Assembly (NCBI GenBank): GCA_003116975.1
Contig: BGKB01000040.1
Span: 248,001-312,000, forward strand
DNA: 64,000 nt
Source: Aurantiochytrium sp. KH105
Lineage: Eukaryota; Sar; Bigyra; Thraustochytrida; Thraustochytriidae
Reading direction: 5' to 3'
Both the position numbers and the translations under genes were made by a program. Within the stretch, counting starts at the first letter, position 1; each line of letters begins with the position of its first letter. The notes under the pieces were generated by a model, which saw nothing but the letters and a program-made list of their open reading frames with translations, was not told where the DNA came from and did no database searches. Positions 28,994-38,744 of the stretch are shown in pieces.

Positions 28994-29599
28994 TTAATTG
29001 CTCATCTTGGCCTTGATCTTGGCGTACATGGTCGGATCAGCCGTTCCGACGGGCTTAGACTGGCAGTACTTTTGCAACTTTTCCATGATCGGGGTCTGCA
29101 GAAACTCCGGCACCTGCATCTGACCTGAGATCATGTTATAAATATCGAGCGTCTCCATGTTGAGAATTGCCTCGAATTGCGCGCATTCCTCGAGCGACAG
29201 AGACATGATGTTATCAGCAGCCCAGCTGCCCAACAAAAGGTCCACCTCAAGCCAGCCGCGTTGCTTGGAGCGGTACAAGAGACGCTTACGGTAAGCGAGC
29301 TCGGCATCGACCTTGGGTCCTTCCGAAGGCTGTGCGGACTCGGGGTAGCTCTGGCGAATCGCGTGGTGCTCCTTGCGGAGTTCCTGGTCCCGAAGGACGG
29401 CATGGTGCGGAAGACGCTTTGACTGCTCCTCCTCTGTTGCGAATTTGCTCAGATCCACCATCGTAGGGCCGGTCATGGACGGTTTCTTCGTCGTAACGTT
29501 CCTCGTCCACTGCGTCGCCGCGCGAGGAGCCCACGTTCTCGTTTGCGTCGCGGTCCTCGCCAAGCGCGCCACCATCGTAGCGGACATCATAGAAGCCAT
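28994..29599 (-). CDS. SDHAF2: Succinate dehydrogenase assembly factor 2 (SDH5)
   Basis: The protein has 201 residues. The family promotes covalent FAD attachment to the flavoprotein subunit of succinate dehydrogenase in the mitochondrial matrix. The N-terminus (about 1-40) is rich in Ala, Arg, Thr and Met without acids, as expected for a matrix-targeting peptide. The Sdh5 domain (about 103-180) shows RLLYRSKQRGWLEVDLLLG, with the conserved RGxxExDLLL, followed by an acidic helix and LDIYNMISGQ (family D/L-Y-x-W/M-I-x-G). The start is the first ATG of the frame, at 29599. It diverges from SUB2. Confidence 0.93.
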   Translation of the reverse strand: MASMMSATMVARLARTATQTRTWAPRAATQWTRNVTTKKPSMTGPTMVDLSKFATEEEQSKRLPHHAVLRDQELRKEHHAIRQSYPESAQPSEGPKVDAELAYRKRLLYRSKQRGWLEVDLLLGSWAADNIMSLSLEECAQFEAILNMETLDIYNMISGQMQVPEFLQTPIMEKLQKYCQSKPVGTADPTMYAKIKAKMSN

Positions 29600-30375
29600 C
29601 GCGAACAATCAACGTAGCACTCACTCTCTGTCACTGGGGATCTCCTCCTTTTCCTCGGCTGCCTGTTGCTGCTCGAGCTCAAGATCGCGTTCCGGCTACA
29701 GCCAGCTCCTGCTCTCTCGCACGCTTTGCGGCTTTGCGGCTTTGCTGCTCCGCCGCGTCCAGCTGCAGCTGCTCATACCCTTTGGCTTCCGAGAGAGCGG
29801 CTCCGTGCGCAGTCAATTTTATCGCGCCGGAGAAACTCGGAGAAATCGGAACCCAAGAAACATTTTCACCGGCACCTGCAGCGCAAGTTAGGTTTGCATT
29901 TTCAAACCTAACCAGCGGGGCACGCGCCCGCTGCCCAAAAAGACTCCCCACGTGTACCTGCATCCCTATGGGAGAAGTATGTCCACTGTCCACCACGAAG
30001 GGGGGTACAGAGAGGAGTCTGAGCGACCGTTGGAGGCTGTCGGCAGCAAGGAGAAGAAGAGGGCAAGCGTCAAGTGGTTAAAACGCCCGGTGCAAGTGAA
30101 CAATGGGCCCGGTGCAAGTCGGGATGGGAAAGAGAGAGTGAGACAGAGAGTGGAGCGGCTGGCCGTGGTGGACGAGGGCGGCAAAGATCGAACTGCAACC
30201 GCCCGCCCGCCCGCCCGCTCGCTCGAACGCCCGCTCGCTCAAGCGCCCGTCCAGGCGCGCCGCTCGTGCCTTCACTCCCGCCCAAACCCCCCCCCCCCAC
30301 CCCGCCCCCCCCGCCCCTTCGCGGCCTCCGCGCGCGCGCGCCCCAAACCCCCGACAGAGGTCGAAGACAAGCAAG
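29600..30375. promoter_or_regulatory. Divergent promoter region SDHAF2 / SUB2
   Basis: These 776 bases between two housekeeping genes contain a perfect 10-base palindrome (29887-29912) and a (CCCG)n patch at about 30200-30222. A C-rich tract at about 30286-30320 would give G-runs on the other strand. Frames through it are not gene-like. Confidence 0.6.
29887..29912. promoter_or_regulatory. Perfect 10-bp palindrome in a divergent promoter
   Basis: The arms GTTAGGTTTG and CAAACCTAAC are exact reverse complements separated by six bases (CATTTT). Placed between two head-to-head genes, it could be a binding site for a dimeric factor or a transcript hairpin. No factor is known. Confidence 0.5.
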
Positions 30376-31644
30376 ATGGCTGACGAGGACGGTCTTCTCG
30401 ACTACGACGAGGATGAGGCGGAGGTGCAACAAAAGACGGCACAAGCCGATGCCGACAAGGCGAAGAAGGACTCGTATGTCGGCGTGCACGCGTCCGGATT
30501 CAAGGACTTCATGATGAAGCCTGAGCTGATGCGCGCCATCGCCAGTCTCGGTTTTGAAAGCCCCAGCGAGGTCCAGCACAGCTGCATCCCGCAAGCGATG
30601 CTTGGCCAGGACGTTATTTGCCAGGCCAAGTCTGGTATGGGCAAGACCGCCGTTTTCGTGCTAACCACTCTGCACCAGCTGGAGCCCGTCGAGAACCAGA
30701 TCGCCGTGGTTGTGCTGTGCCACACCCGCGAGCTGGCCTTCCAGATCCACCACGAGTACGAGCGCTTTGGCAAGTTCATGAAGGATGTCAAGGCTGCCGT
30801 GTTCTTTGGCGGCGTCTCCGCTGCTGAACACCGCAAGACGCTCAAGGAGAACTGCCCGCACATTGTCATTGGCACGCCCGGCCGCATGCTCCAGCTGAGC
30901 GCCAAAGAAAAGGTCATGGACCTCTCGCACGTGAAGAACTTTGTGATTGACGAGTGTGACAAGGTTCTCGAGAAGCTCGACATGCGCAGGGACGTGCAGG
31001 AGATCTTCCGCGAGACCCCGCACGACAAGCAGGTGATGCTCTTTAGCGCCACCATCAGTGAAGAGATCCGCCCCGTGTGCCGCAAGTTTTGCCAGGAGCC
31101 CCACGAGATTTTCATCGACGATCAGTCCAAGCTTACCCTGCACGGCCTTCAGCAGTACTACGTTGACCTCGAGGAGGACCAAAAGAACCGCAAGCTCAGC
31201 GATCTTCTCGACGCCATTCAGTTCAATCAGGTCATCATCTTTGTCAGCAAGGTCCATCGCGCCACTGAGCTTTGCAAGCTTCTTGTCGAGTGCAACTTCC
31301 CCGCCATTTGCTGCACCAGCAAGATGAAGCAGGCCGAGCGTCTTGAGGTCCTCGCCAAGTTTAAGAACTTTGACGCTCGTATCCTCGTCACTACCGACCT
31401 CATGGGCCGCGGCCTTGATGTCGAAAAGGTCAATGCTGTCATCAACTATGACATGGCCGACAACTCGGACTCGTACCTGCACCGCGTCAACCGCGCCGGC
31501 CGCTTCGGTACCAAGGGTCTTGCCATCACCTTTATTTCTTCTGAAGCCGACAAGCAGGTCCTCCAGGCTGTGCAGGACCGCTTCGTTGTCAAGATTCCCG
31601 TCGTACCCGACACCATCGACGCCTCTACTTACATGACCGCCTGA
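30376..31644 (+). CDS. SUB2: DEAD-box (DECD) RNA helicase UAP56/SUB2/DDX39B
   Basis: The protein has 422 residues, the usual length. It is an ATP-dependent RNA helicase of the TREX complex, acting in spliceosome assembly and nuclear mRNA export. Motifs in order: Phe-containing Q-motif region with [17 protein letters not shown] (about 59-75), Walker A AKSGMGKT (84-91), PGRM (motif Ib), the diagnostic DECD box (about 194-197, in place of DEAD), SAT (motif III), [14 protein letters not shown] (motif V) and [13 protein letters not shown] (motif VI). The N-terminal acidic DYDEDE segment is also typical. No intron is present. Cys-rich HSCIPQA and DECDKVLE are the SUB2 family signature, separating it from eIF4A. 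Confidence 0.97.
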   Translation: MADEDGLLDYDEDEAEVQQKTAQADADKAKKDSYVGVHASGFKDFMMKPELMRAIASLGFESPSEVQHSCIPQAMLGQDVICQAKSGMGKTAVFVLTTLHQLEPVENQIAVVVLCHTRELAFQIHHEYERFGKFMKDVKAAVFFGGVSAAEHRKTLKENCPHIVIGTPGRMLQLSAKEKVMDLSHVKNFVIDECDKVLEKLDMRRDVQEIFRETPHDKQVMLFSATISEEIRPVCRKFCQEPHEIFIDDQSKLTLHGLQQYYVDLEEDQKNRKLSDLLDAIQFNQVIIFVSKVHRATELCKLLVECNFPAICCTSKMKQAERLEVLAKFKNFDARILVTTDLMGRGLDVEKVNAVINYDMADNSDSYLHRVNRAGRFGTKGLAITFISSEADKQVLQAVQDRFVVKIPVVPDTIDASTYMTA

Positions 31645-32457
31645 GCGCGCCCATCTCTCGCACAGAAACACAAAATAATAATCACACACCCCACCCAAAC
31701 TCAACCCCCCACCCTCCAAAAAAACAACTCGAACCAAACTACTCGCAGATCTCCCGATCAAAATCAGAATCAAAAGAATACGATGCTGATTGCGATGCGA
31801 ATTTTCTGTGCGTCGAGGTGGACGCAACGTCGACGAACGACAAAAGAGGTAGACACTCGGTTCTCCTTTGTATCGCAATGGATGCATCTTTTTATCGCTC
31901 AACGCACGGAAAATGTCCAGCGGGATTTTCTTTCCCAATCTTGAAGTATCTCGCTCTGAGCCTCTCTTCAATCAATGCGCGCCTTTGCATCAAGAGGAAA
32001 TCATGGGCGCGTCAAAATTGATCTGGGAACTCTCTCTCTCTTCCACCTTTCACTCCCTCCCTCTTGTTTTATTTTCCATTTTGCTTACAGGGGGGGATCT
32101 GAGACCGACCGTCGGTCTCGTTTTGCTCCGTCTCATTTCCCCCCTTTTCGTGATTGGCGACAGTGAGAGGAATGAACGAAATAAGGTTGGGGCATTCTTT
32201 TTTTCTCGATTCCCGATGCGAAGCGAAATGATTGCGATAAAGACGGCATACAATGCCACGCAAGGAAGCGAAATGTTTGTTTGAGAGCACGCATGGTACG
32301 AAGCAACATTGTCTTATTGAAGAATCAATGACAAAGGGAACCAGACATTTGCTTTCGGCAGCATCGTGTAATCATTTCAAGCGAAAAGGCGTCTTTATCG
32401 CAAGGCATGAACACGCGAATGGACCAGTGAAGCTGAGATGGAATTATTGTGTATCAT
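31645..32457. other. Intergenic region downstream of SUB2
   Basis: This holds the 3' flank of SUB2 (A/C-rich at 31660-31745) and the 3' flank of the first SDR gene (minus). A 9-base palindrome with a one-base centre, GAGACCGAC/GTCGGTCTC, lies at 32101-32119. No gene was recognised. Confidence 0.6.
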
Positions 32458-33264
32458 TTACGTCGACATCCCCTTGCCACGACGGGCGACGGGGTGGCTC
32501 GAGCTGAGACCGCCATCGACAGGAATGGTCTGGCCATTGACGTACGAGGAGTCGTCCGAAGCGAGAAAGAGCGCCACCTTTGCAATTTCAATGGGAATAC
32601 CATAGCGGAGCAGAGGGTTGATCTGGCCAACCTTGTCGCGAATGCCTTTGCGATCGACGTGGTCGAAAATCATCTTGGTCATTCCTGTCTCAATGATTCC
32701 GGGACAAATGGAGTTGCAGCGAATGTTGGTGCCCGTGCACTGGTTTGCGACCACGCGGCACAGGTTGATGACGCCAGCCTTTGCGGCAGCGTAGCTGGCA
32801 TCCGAGGCGCCGCTACGAAGACCGGCAACTGAGGCCGTTGCGATCAGGGAGCCGCCACGACCCTGCTTGTCCATCTTGAGAAAGGCATACTTGAAGCACA
32901 GAAAAACGCCCGTGACATTGACGCGCAACATTCTGTCAAAGCCCTCGACGGTTTCTTGCCAGAAGGGGCCGCCAAAGGCAATTCCCGCGTTGGCATAGCA
33001 CACGTCAATGCCGCCAAATTCCGTGCAGCAGCGTTCGATGAGATCCTTGACCGACTCGTCGCTGCTCACGTCGCAGAACTGCCACACTGCTGACTGCGGC
33101 GCGGCTTCGTTGGCCTGTCTCACCGTTTCCTTGAGGCCCTCCTCGTTAACGTCTGCGGCCACCACCTTGCCGCCTTCCTTGACAAACTCGAGCACCGTGG
33201 CGCGCCCAATACCTGAGGCGGCGCCGGTCACCACGCACGCTTTGTTCTGCATGCGGCCCACCAT
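32458..33264 (-). CDS. Short-chain dehydrogenase/reductase, tandem copy 1
   Basis: The protein has 268 residues and is a classical SDR. The nucleotide-binding motif is TGAASGIG (13-20), and Asp38 at the end of strand 2 favours NAD(H) over NADP(H). NAG is at 92-94, the structural Asn at 116, and the catalytic residues are Ser145, Tyr158 and Lys162 (YAAAK). The C-terminal DGGLSSSHPV closes the fold, followed by RRGKGMST. The substrate cannot be told; it could be a sugar alcohol, steroid or 3-hydroxyacyl compound. It is the first of three same-strand copies of identical length. Its 5' half is nearly identical in DNA to copy 2, and less like copy 3. Confidence 0.92.
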   Translation of the reverse strand: MVGRMQNKACVVTGAASGIGRATVLEFVKEGGKVVAADVNEEGLKETVRQANEAAPQSAVWQFCDVSSDESVKDLIERCCTEFGGIDVCYANAGIAFGGPFWQETVEGFDRMLRVNVTGVFLCFKYAFLKMDKQGRGGSLIATASVAGLRSGASDASYAAAKAGVINLCRVVANQCTGTNIRCNSICPGIIETGMTKMIFDHVDRKGIRDKVGQINPLLRYGIPIEIAKVALFLASDDSSYVNGQTIPVDGGLSSSHPVARRGKGMST

Positions 33265-33764
33265 TTTGGCCGAGATTCCGTGGGCTCAAATCCGCTGTTG
33301 CTGCCCCTCTCCGAGTCCGCCGATGGATATCTGACCTGTGGCCGGCCTCGTTCGGGTTCTGCGTCCAAACAAGATCTTTCCCTCCCTCCCTCCCTCCCTC
33401 CCTCCCTCCCTCCCTCCCTCCCTCCTTCCCTCTCTCTCTTGTTCTGATGCGTCCCAGCTCACCTTGCCGCGGGTTCGATTTGTACGTCAAGTCCGACCAG
33501 CCAAGGTCCGACATCGGCCGGCGGACCCTGGCTGTGCCGGCAGGCTGGAGCAGCTCCAAGCGCACGCTGCAGCTGCAGCTGCAGCTGACGGCGACGGCGA
33601 GAATAATAGTACTATTAGATCTTTAGGGAGGAAGGGGGAAAGGAGAAGGAGAGAGGAGAGCGTGCAGAAGCAGCGACAGCGAGCGGCCGCTTTGTGAAGC
33701 GGACAATCTCCCACGATCGAAGAAATCAAAAAAGGAAAACACCGCCCAAAGCTTGCACTTTCAA
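33265..33764. promoter_or_regulatory. Spacer between SDR copies 1 and 2 with a CCCT repeat
   Basis: This should contain the promoter of SDR copy 1 (minus). It carries a pyrimidine microsatellite at 33380-33440 and a short CTGCAG-type palindromic run (GCAGCTGCAGCTGCAGCTGC) at about 33568-33588. No gene is seen. Confidence 0.6.
33380..33440 (+). repeat. (CCCT)n microsatellite
   Basis: About twelve CCCT units followed by CT-rich sequence, lying 115-175 bases upstream of the start of SDR copy 1. The purine strand is GGGA-rich. Its place in a promoter may affect expression, but this is not shown. Confidence 0.9.
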
Positions 33765-34571
33765 TTACGAAGACATTCCCTTGCCACGGCGAGCAACGGG
33801 GTGGCTCGAGCTGAGACCGCCATCCACGGGAATGGTTTGGCCATTGACGTACGAGGAGTCGTCCGAAGCAAGAAAGAGCGCAACCTTGGCAATTTCGATC
33901 GGATTTCCGTAGCGGAGCATGGGATTAATCTGGCCAACCTTGTCGCGAATACCCTTCTGATCCACGATGTCAAAGATCGGCTTGGTCATACCGGTCTCAA
34001 TGATTCCAGGGCAAATAGAATTGCAGCGGATGTTGGTGCCCGTGCACTGGTTCGCGACGACGCGGCACAGGTTGATGACGCCAGCTTTGGAAGCCGCGTA
34101 GCTAGCATCTGAAGCGCCGCTGCGAAGACCGGCGACCGAGGCCGTAGCGAGCAGCGAGCCGCCACGACCCTGCTTGTCCATCTTGAGAAAGGCGTACTTG
34201 AAGCACAGAAAAACGCCCGTGACATTGACGCGCATCATCCGGTCAAAGGTCTCTACGGTCTCTTCCCAGAACCGCGCGCCGAGCCCAATCCCAGCGTTGG
34301 CGTAGCAAACGTCAATGCCGCCAAATTCTGTGCAGCAGCGTTCGATGAGATCCTTGACCGACTCGTCGCTGCTCACGTCGCAGAACTGCCACACTGCCGA
34401 CTGCGGTGCGGCTTCGTTGGCCAGTCTGATCGTTTCCTTGAGGCCCTCCTCGTTAACGTCTGCGGCCACCACCTTGCCGCCCTCCTTGACAAACTCGAGC
34501 ACCGTGGCGCGCCCAATACCTGAGGCGGCGCCGGTCACCACGCACGCTTTGTTCTGCATGCGGCCCACCAT
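33765..34571 (-). CDS. Short-chain dehydrogenase/reductase, tandem copy 2
   Basis: The protein has 268 residues with the same motif positions as copy 1: TGAASGIG at 13-20, Asp38, NAG at 92-94, Ser145 and YAASK at 158-162. The first ~80 codons differ from copy 1 by only a handful of bases, mostly silent. The substrate-loop region after NAG differs more (GLGARFWEETVETFDRM versus AFGGPFWQETVEGFDRM), so specificity might differ. The offset to copy 1 is exactly 1,307 bases from end to end of the genes. A recent duplication or gene conversion is inferred. The reaction is an NAD-dependent oxidoreduction of unknown substrate. Confidence 0.92.
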   Translation of the reverse strand: MVGRMQNKACVVTGAASGIGRATVLEFVKEGGKVVAADVNEEGLKETIRLANEAAPQSAVWQFCDVSSDESVKDLIERCCTEFGGIDVCYANAGIGLGARFWEETVETFDRMMRVNVTGVFLCFKYAFLKMDKQGRGGSLLATASVAGLRSGASDASYAASKAGVINLCRVVANQCTGTNIRCNSICPGIIETGMTKPIFDIVDQKGIRDKVGQINPMLRYGNPIEIAKVALFLASDDSSYVNGQTIPVDGGLSSSHPVARRGKGMSS

Positions 34572-34995
34572 TGTTTCGTAGCAGTGTGGTCGCTTCTATC
34601 GCGGCGTAAGTCTATGAGATTGTGCTTGTGTGGAAGCTGCAGTTGAGAATCTGCTTTCATGTTGAAGATAGGCCTATACTCGGATCGATTCCTTAAGTCC
34701 GACCACCCACACAATGTCCGATACGCGGCTCAGTCGAACCTTTGTGCATGTGTTGGGGCATATCCGTGTGGGCCAAGCGCGGGTGCCAGTATAAGTCAGG
34801 GCGACGCACGCAATCCTGGGCATAAGTTGCGTCAAAGGCGGGGAAAGTGGTATCTCTTTACGAGTGAACGAGCGGGTCTGTACGCATAGAAAGACAAAAC
34901 CCAATTTCATTCTGGACTGATCACAATCGAGCAAGCGAGCAAGTTTTGGTGGTGCATTCCAATTTCGAATGATCAATTACATAAGATGCTCTAGC
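34572..34995. promoter_or_regulatory. Spacer between SDR copies 2 and 3
   Basis: About 420 bases hold the presumed promoter of copy 2 (minus) and the 3' flank of copy 3. Unlike the other SDR spacer it has no microsatellite. Nothing else was recognised. Confidence 0.55.
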
Positions 34996-35802
34996 TTAGG
35001 AGGACATGCCCTTTCCGCGACGCGCGACGGGATGACTGGAGCTGAGGCCACCGCATACAGGCAAGACCTGGCCGTTGACATATGAAGCCTCGTCGGAAGC
35101 GAGGAAAAGCGCGGCCTTGGCGATTTCGACGGGCTCGCCGTAGCGAAGGGTAGGGTTGATCTGGCCGACCTTGTCGCGAATACCCTTTTGGTCGACGAGA
35201 TCAAAGACAGGGCGCGTCATGCCGGTCTCAATGAGACCCGGGGCGATGCAGTTGCAGCGAATGTTGGTGCCAGTGCACTGATTTGCGACAACGCGGCAAA
35301 GGTTGATCACGGCAGCCTTGCTGGCAGAGTAGCTCAAGTCACCGGCGCCACTTCGAATACCTGCGACCGAGGCCGTGGCAAGGAGCGAGCCGCCGCGGCC
35401 CTGCTGGTCCATCTTGAGAAAGGCGTACTTGAAGCAGAGGAAGACGCCCGTCACATTGACCCGCATGATGCGATCAAAGGTCTCGACCGTCTCATCCCAG
35501 AAGCGTCCACTGAAGACGATGCCCGCGTTGGCGTAGCACACGTCGATGCCACCGAATTCCGTGCAGCAGCGCTCGATGAGCTCCTTGACGGATTCATCGT
35601 TGCTCACATCGCAAAACTGGCTGACGACCGCGCCATTTGAGATCTCGCTCGCCATCTGCACGGTCTCCTTGAGGCCTTCCTCCTGCACGTCGGCGGCCAC
35701 AACCTTGGCGCCCTCCTTGACGAACTCGAGGACGGTGGCGCGACCGATGCCGGACGCTGCGCCGGTCACCACGCACGCCTTGCCTTCCATGCGGCCTGGC
35801 AT
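34996..35802 (-). CDS. Short-chain dehydrogenase/reductase, tandem copy 3
   Basis: The protein has 268 residues with the same catalytic set: TGAASGIG, Asp38, NAG, Ser145 and YSASK at 158-162. It is the most divergent copy at both DNA and protein level. It has MASEISNGAVVSQF where copies 1 and 2 have ANEAAPQSAVWQF, and VCGGLSSSHPV in place of VDGGLSSSHPV near the end, so the usual Asp of the DGG motif is Cys here. Overall length and C-terminal RRGKGMSS are conserved. It probably split off before copies 1 and 2 separated. NAD preference is inferred from Asp38; the substrate is unknown. Confidence 0.92.
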   Translation of the reverse strand: MPGRMEGKACVVTGAASGIGRATVLEFVKEGAKVVAADVQEEGLKETVQMASEISNGAVVSQFCDVSNDESVKELIERCCTEFGGIDVCYANAGIVFSGRFWDETVETFDRIMRVNVTGVFLCFKYAFLKMDQQGRGGSLLATASVAGIRSGAGDLSYSASKAAVINLCRVVANQCTGTNIRCNCIAPGLIETGMTRPVFDLVDQKGIRDKVGQINPTLRYGEPVEIAKAALFLASDEASYVNGQVLPVCGGLSSSHPVARRGKGMSS

Positions 35803-36280
35803 CTTTCCTATTCTCTTGTCTCGCTCGCGCGCGCGACTCTGGCTTGCTTGCCTGACTTCCCGCTTGCTTGCTTGGCGCGCTTGGCTGCTGTTGTTGCTGT
35901 TCTGGTCTCTGGTCTCTCTTTTGATTCTGCTCCTCTCCTCTCGTCAAGGAATGCCCCTCATTACTATCTTGTACCTTGCGTCAGTCCGCTCAACGCCATA
36001 AGGTCACTGTTCCCCGCCAGGGCCGTCGATCGGAAAGGGAAACAGGTGCCCGAGGTCGTCACATCGCCGACGCCAAGGGTAGGCAGCGTGGTCAGGATGC
36101 GTCAGAGAGGATGAATGATTCAAGGAGGGAAATCGCCAAGGAATTCGGCGACGAAAGAGACAGAGCTTTCTACAATTTCTAGACGCCAGAACTGGCTGGG
36201 AATATCTACTATGCGTTGAGTGAAGAATGCAGGGAACATGTGGAAAAGGCACAGCCGCAAATTAAAGTTTCCTGGCAAAG
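35803..36280. other. Intergenic region upstream of SDR copy 3
   Basis: This contains the presumed promoter of SDR copy 3, with a CTTG-rich patch (about 35843-35880) just upstream of the start, and the 3' flank of the EDR2-C gene. No gene was recognised. Confidence 0.55.
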
Positions 36281-38179
36281 CTAGCGCGACGCATCTTTGG
36301 CGGGGCTATCCTGGGGATACAGGGAAGCCGAAAGGCGGTCTGAAATGGACGAGACGACGTCCCACATCATCGAAGCACGCGAGCCGGCCTCGAGACTGCC
36401 TACGCCATCGACTGCGCCGTTAAGCTGCTCCAGAGGACCCGCCGCTGCATCGACAAGAGGAGCGACGACATGACCGGGCCCGAGCTCACTTGTGGGGTGA
36501 TCAGTGACGACACCAAACTCCTCGAGCGGAGTCGCCGCCTCGAAGTCAAGCTGATGAAGCGCTGCGCAACCTAATACGACCTCTGGAAGCTCGGTGTCAT
36601 CGTCCTCGGCCTGAAGCATGAAGGCACCGCGGATCTTGACCCTACTGGAGAGCTCGCGGAACTGGTGGAAAATGCCGCGCGCCAGCATGTTGAATTTGTG
36701 AACCTGGACGGCGACCTCGATGTAGTCTGTGCCGCGCTTGATCTGTGCAGTCCGATACAAAATGACAGGTTTGCCGTTTAATTTGGCAAGTTTAGAACTC
36801 AGTCCAAGCTCGTTGAAATTGAGCGCAATGCCGATAGCCTTGAAGCGTCTACGCACGTCTTCGTTTGTGTCGAACTCGTTCACGAATTTCCGCAAAAGAT
36901 CGAGGTCCGGTGAGTGCCGCGACGTGTCAAGCGCGCGCGTCACCGTGTCCGGGCGCAACGAAAAGTACCACACCAGCGAAACGCCTGGGTCTGCTCCCGA
37001 CCACGGACCAGGTGATTTGAGCGGCACCTGAACATTAACTACGAAGAGACGGGGCAGTCCGCTTGCTTGGATGAGCTCGAGGTCATCGTCACTGCGTGGA
37101 TGCGGCAGCTGTAGCACATCCGAGACAAACGGGATGCGCTGGCTGTCGCGGAGTAAGTCAGTGCCAATGCAATCGAAGAGCGCTGGGCCTGAAGGCGCTT
37201 TGTGTCGTGACTGCGCATAACCCACTTGCCGCACATTGAACAGGTTCGAAGGACATGGACTCCAGCTGCATGGCACCTTTTCGTCCTCAGTGGCGCGAGC
37301 CATCGTCTGCAGAGCCATGGGTCGCATATCCCCAGCTGCCTCGAGGATGGCGTCAATATCGGCGTCATCACCATCGTTGTCATCATTGTCATCATTATCA
37401 TCGACACGATTTACCCCAAGCGCAGCCGCACCTTGTTCGTGCGTAGCAGCAGCAGCAGCAGCGGCAGCAGCGCCGCGTCCTCGTTTGGCAGCGGCTTTGG
37501 CTCTTTTTCTTTCCTTTAGCGCCTTCTTGCGCTGCGCTTTCCTCTCCTTCTTGAGCTTGCGTGCTTCTTTGCGAGATTGCCGCTTGCTTAATGCTCGTCT
37601 CGATGTGTCTTGCGCATTGCCGAGTGGAAGAAAGCGCACATCATCTTCGGCAAGCCGGGTGGTTCCGTATCTTTTGCTCTGCTGGTAGTCAGTATCGACG
37701 TCTTCGTCCTCTTTGTCTTCCTCATCGTCGTTCTCGTCGTCATTCTCGTCGTCGTTCTCGTATTCGTTCTCGTCGTCCTCTTCGTCTGTGTTGTTGTCTC
37801 CGATTTCGGGCTCAACACCGTTTCCGTCGTTGCGGTTTTGGGGAACCGTGTCATCAGCGTTGCCCGTCTTATCGGAGCGCGCGGCGCCCCGTAGCGCAGT
37901 CTCAGACCAGAGTGCCCCGGGGCGACGAAGCGGAGGCAGTTTAGCGCTGCCCCTCTGGAAAGCCTTCGTGACAGACTCGCGCACGGCCTGCGATCTGGCG
38001 GCTTGGGCCCACTGGGACAAGCGCTTGCCTGGCCCGGCTTCGAAGAGCGCCGCCCTCGACTCGCGGCGGCGCTCCTCCTCCCCCTCCTGCTCCTGCAGCT
38101 CGCCCTCCTCCTCCCCCTCCTCGGCGGCGGCGGCGGCGGCGGCGGCAGCCTCGCGCCTCGCGCTGCGCCGCTGGCTCAT
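36281..38179 (-). CDS. EDR2 C-terminal (DUF1336) domain protein
   Basis: The chosen product is 632 residues from the ATG at 38179 (MSQRRSARREAA). The frame continues open for 309 more codons upstream, but only through the GC-rich divergent promoter with Arg/Ala-rich low complexity, so the shorter start is preferred. Residues 1-290 are low complexity: poly-Ala, Glu-rich, an Asp/Asn/Glu-rich tract, and a Lys/Arg-rich block. From about residue 300 to 600 is an EDR2_C/DUF1336 domain: SWSPCPSNLFNVR, then LPRLFVVNVQVPL, SLVWYFSLRPDT, and FNMLARGIFHQF near the end. In plants this domain accompanies PH and START lipid-binding domains (EDR2); here it stands alone. A lipid-related role is inferred from the family only. 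Confidence 0.85.
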   Translation of the reverse strand: MSQRRSARREAAAAAAAAAEEGEEEGELQEQEGEEERRRESRAALFEAGPGKRLSQWAQAARSQAVRESVTKAFQRGSAKLPPLRRPGALWSETALRGAARSDKTGNADDTVPQNRNDGNGVEPEIGDNNTDEEDDENEYENDDENDDENDDEEDKEDEDVDTDYQQSKRYGTTRLAEDDVRFLPLGNAQDTSRRALSKRQSRKEARKLKKERKAQRKKALKERKRAKAAAKRGRGAAAAAAAAATHEQGAAALGVNRVDDNDDNDDNDGDDADIDAILEAAGDMRPMALQTMARATEDEKVPCSWSPCPSNLFNVRQVGYAQSRHKAPSGPALFDCIGTDLLRDSQRIPFVSDVLQLPHPRSDDDLELIQASGLPRLFVVNVQVPLKSPGPWSGADPGVSLVWYFSLRPDTVTRALDTSRHSPDLDLLRKFVNEFDTNEDVRRRFKAIGIALNFNELGLSSKLAKLNGKPVILYRTAQIKRGTDYIEVAVQVHKFNMLARGIFHQFRELSSRVKIRGAFMLQAEDDDTELPEVVLGCAALHQLDFEAATPLEEFGVVTDHPTSELGPGHVVAPLVDAAAGPLEQLNGAVDGVGSLEAGSRASMMWDVVSSISDRLSASLYPQDSPAKDASR

Positions 38180-38744
38180 GGCGCCCTCCTGCACGTGCTC
38201 GCTCGCTCGCTCGACCCGGCACGTGCCGCACCTTTTGCTAGCTCGCCTTGCCGCCGCCGGTGTGCGCGGCGCTTCCCGTCGCGGGCGGCGGGGCGGCGGG
38301 CGGCCGCGCGGATGGCGCCGCGGCCGCGTCTCCGCCTCCCGGCGCGGGCCTGTCGCTCGCTGCCGCTGCCTGCGAGGGCGCGCGCTTTTGTGGAGCGGGG
38401 CGGTACGGGGTTTGCTTGCTCGCTTGCTCGCTTGCTTGCGTGCGTGCTTGCTGTTTGCCGCCGCTCTCTCGCTCGCTCTTGCTCGCTTGTGCTCGCCCAG
38501 AGCATCTCGCAGACTTGCTTTGCGCGCTCTGTGTGCGAGCGAGCGAGCGAGCGAGCAGACGCACCTCTTGCCGCCGCTGCTGGCCGGGACTCGCTGCCGG
38601 GCTCGTCTCGGCGGCGGCGGCACGGAGCGTCGTCCGCTGCCTTGGCAGCATCGACGGTGTCGCCAACGTTCGCAGCATCGTGAACGCAAGGCAGAAGATG
38701 AGGAGGCCAACGAGGCTGGCAAACCCCGCTTGGCGCGCGCCAGC
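38180..38744. promoter_or_regulatory. Divergent promoter, EDR2-C gene / CCDC22
   Basis: This is a GC-rich head-to-head region in which both strands stay open by chance. It contains CTTG/CTCG tetramer-type repeats (about 38412-38490) and a GCGA run (about 38537-38558). It should carry both promoters and 5' leaders. Confidence 0.6.

Noticed and set aside
30661-31971. 436-codon open frame antisense to SUB2
   Set aside because: It lies opposite a highly conserved helicase gene. Its composition simply mirrors SUB2 codon bias, and no domain is seen.
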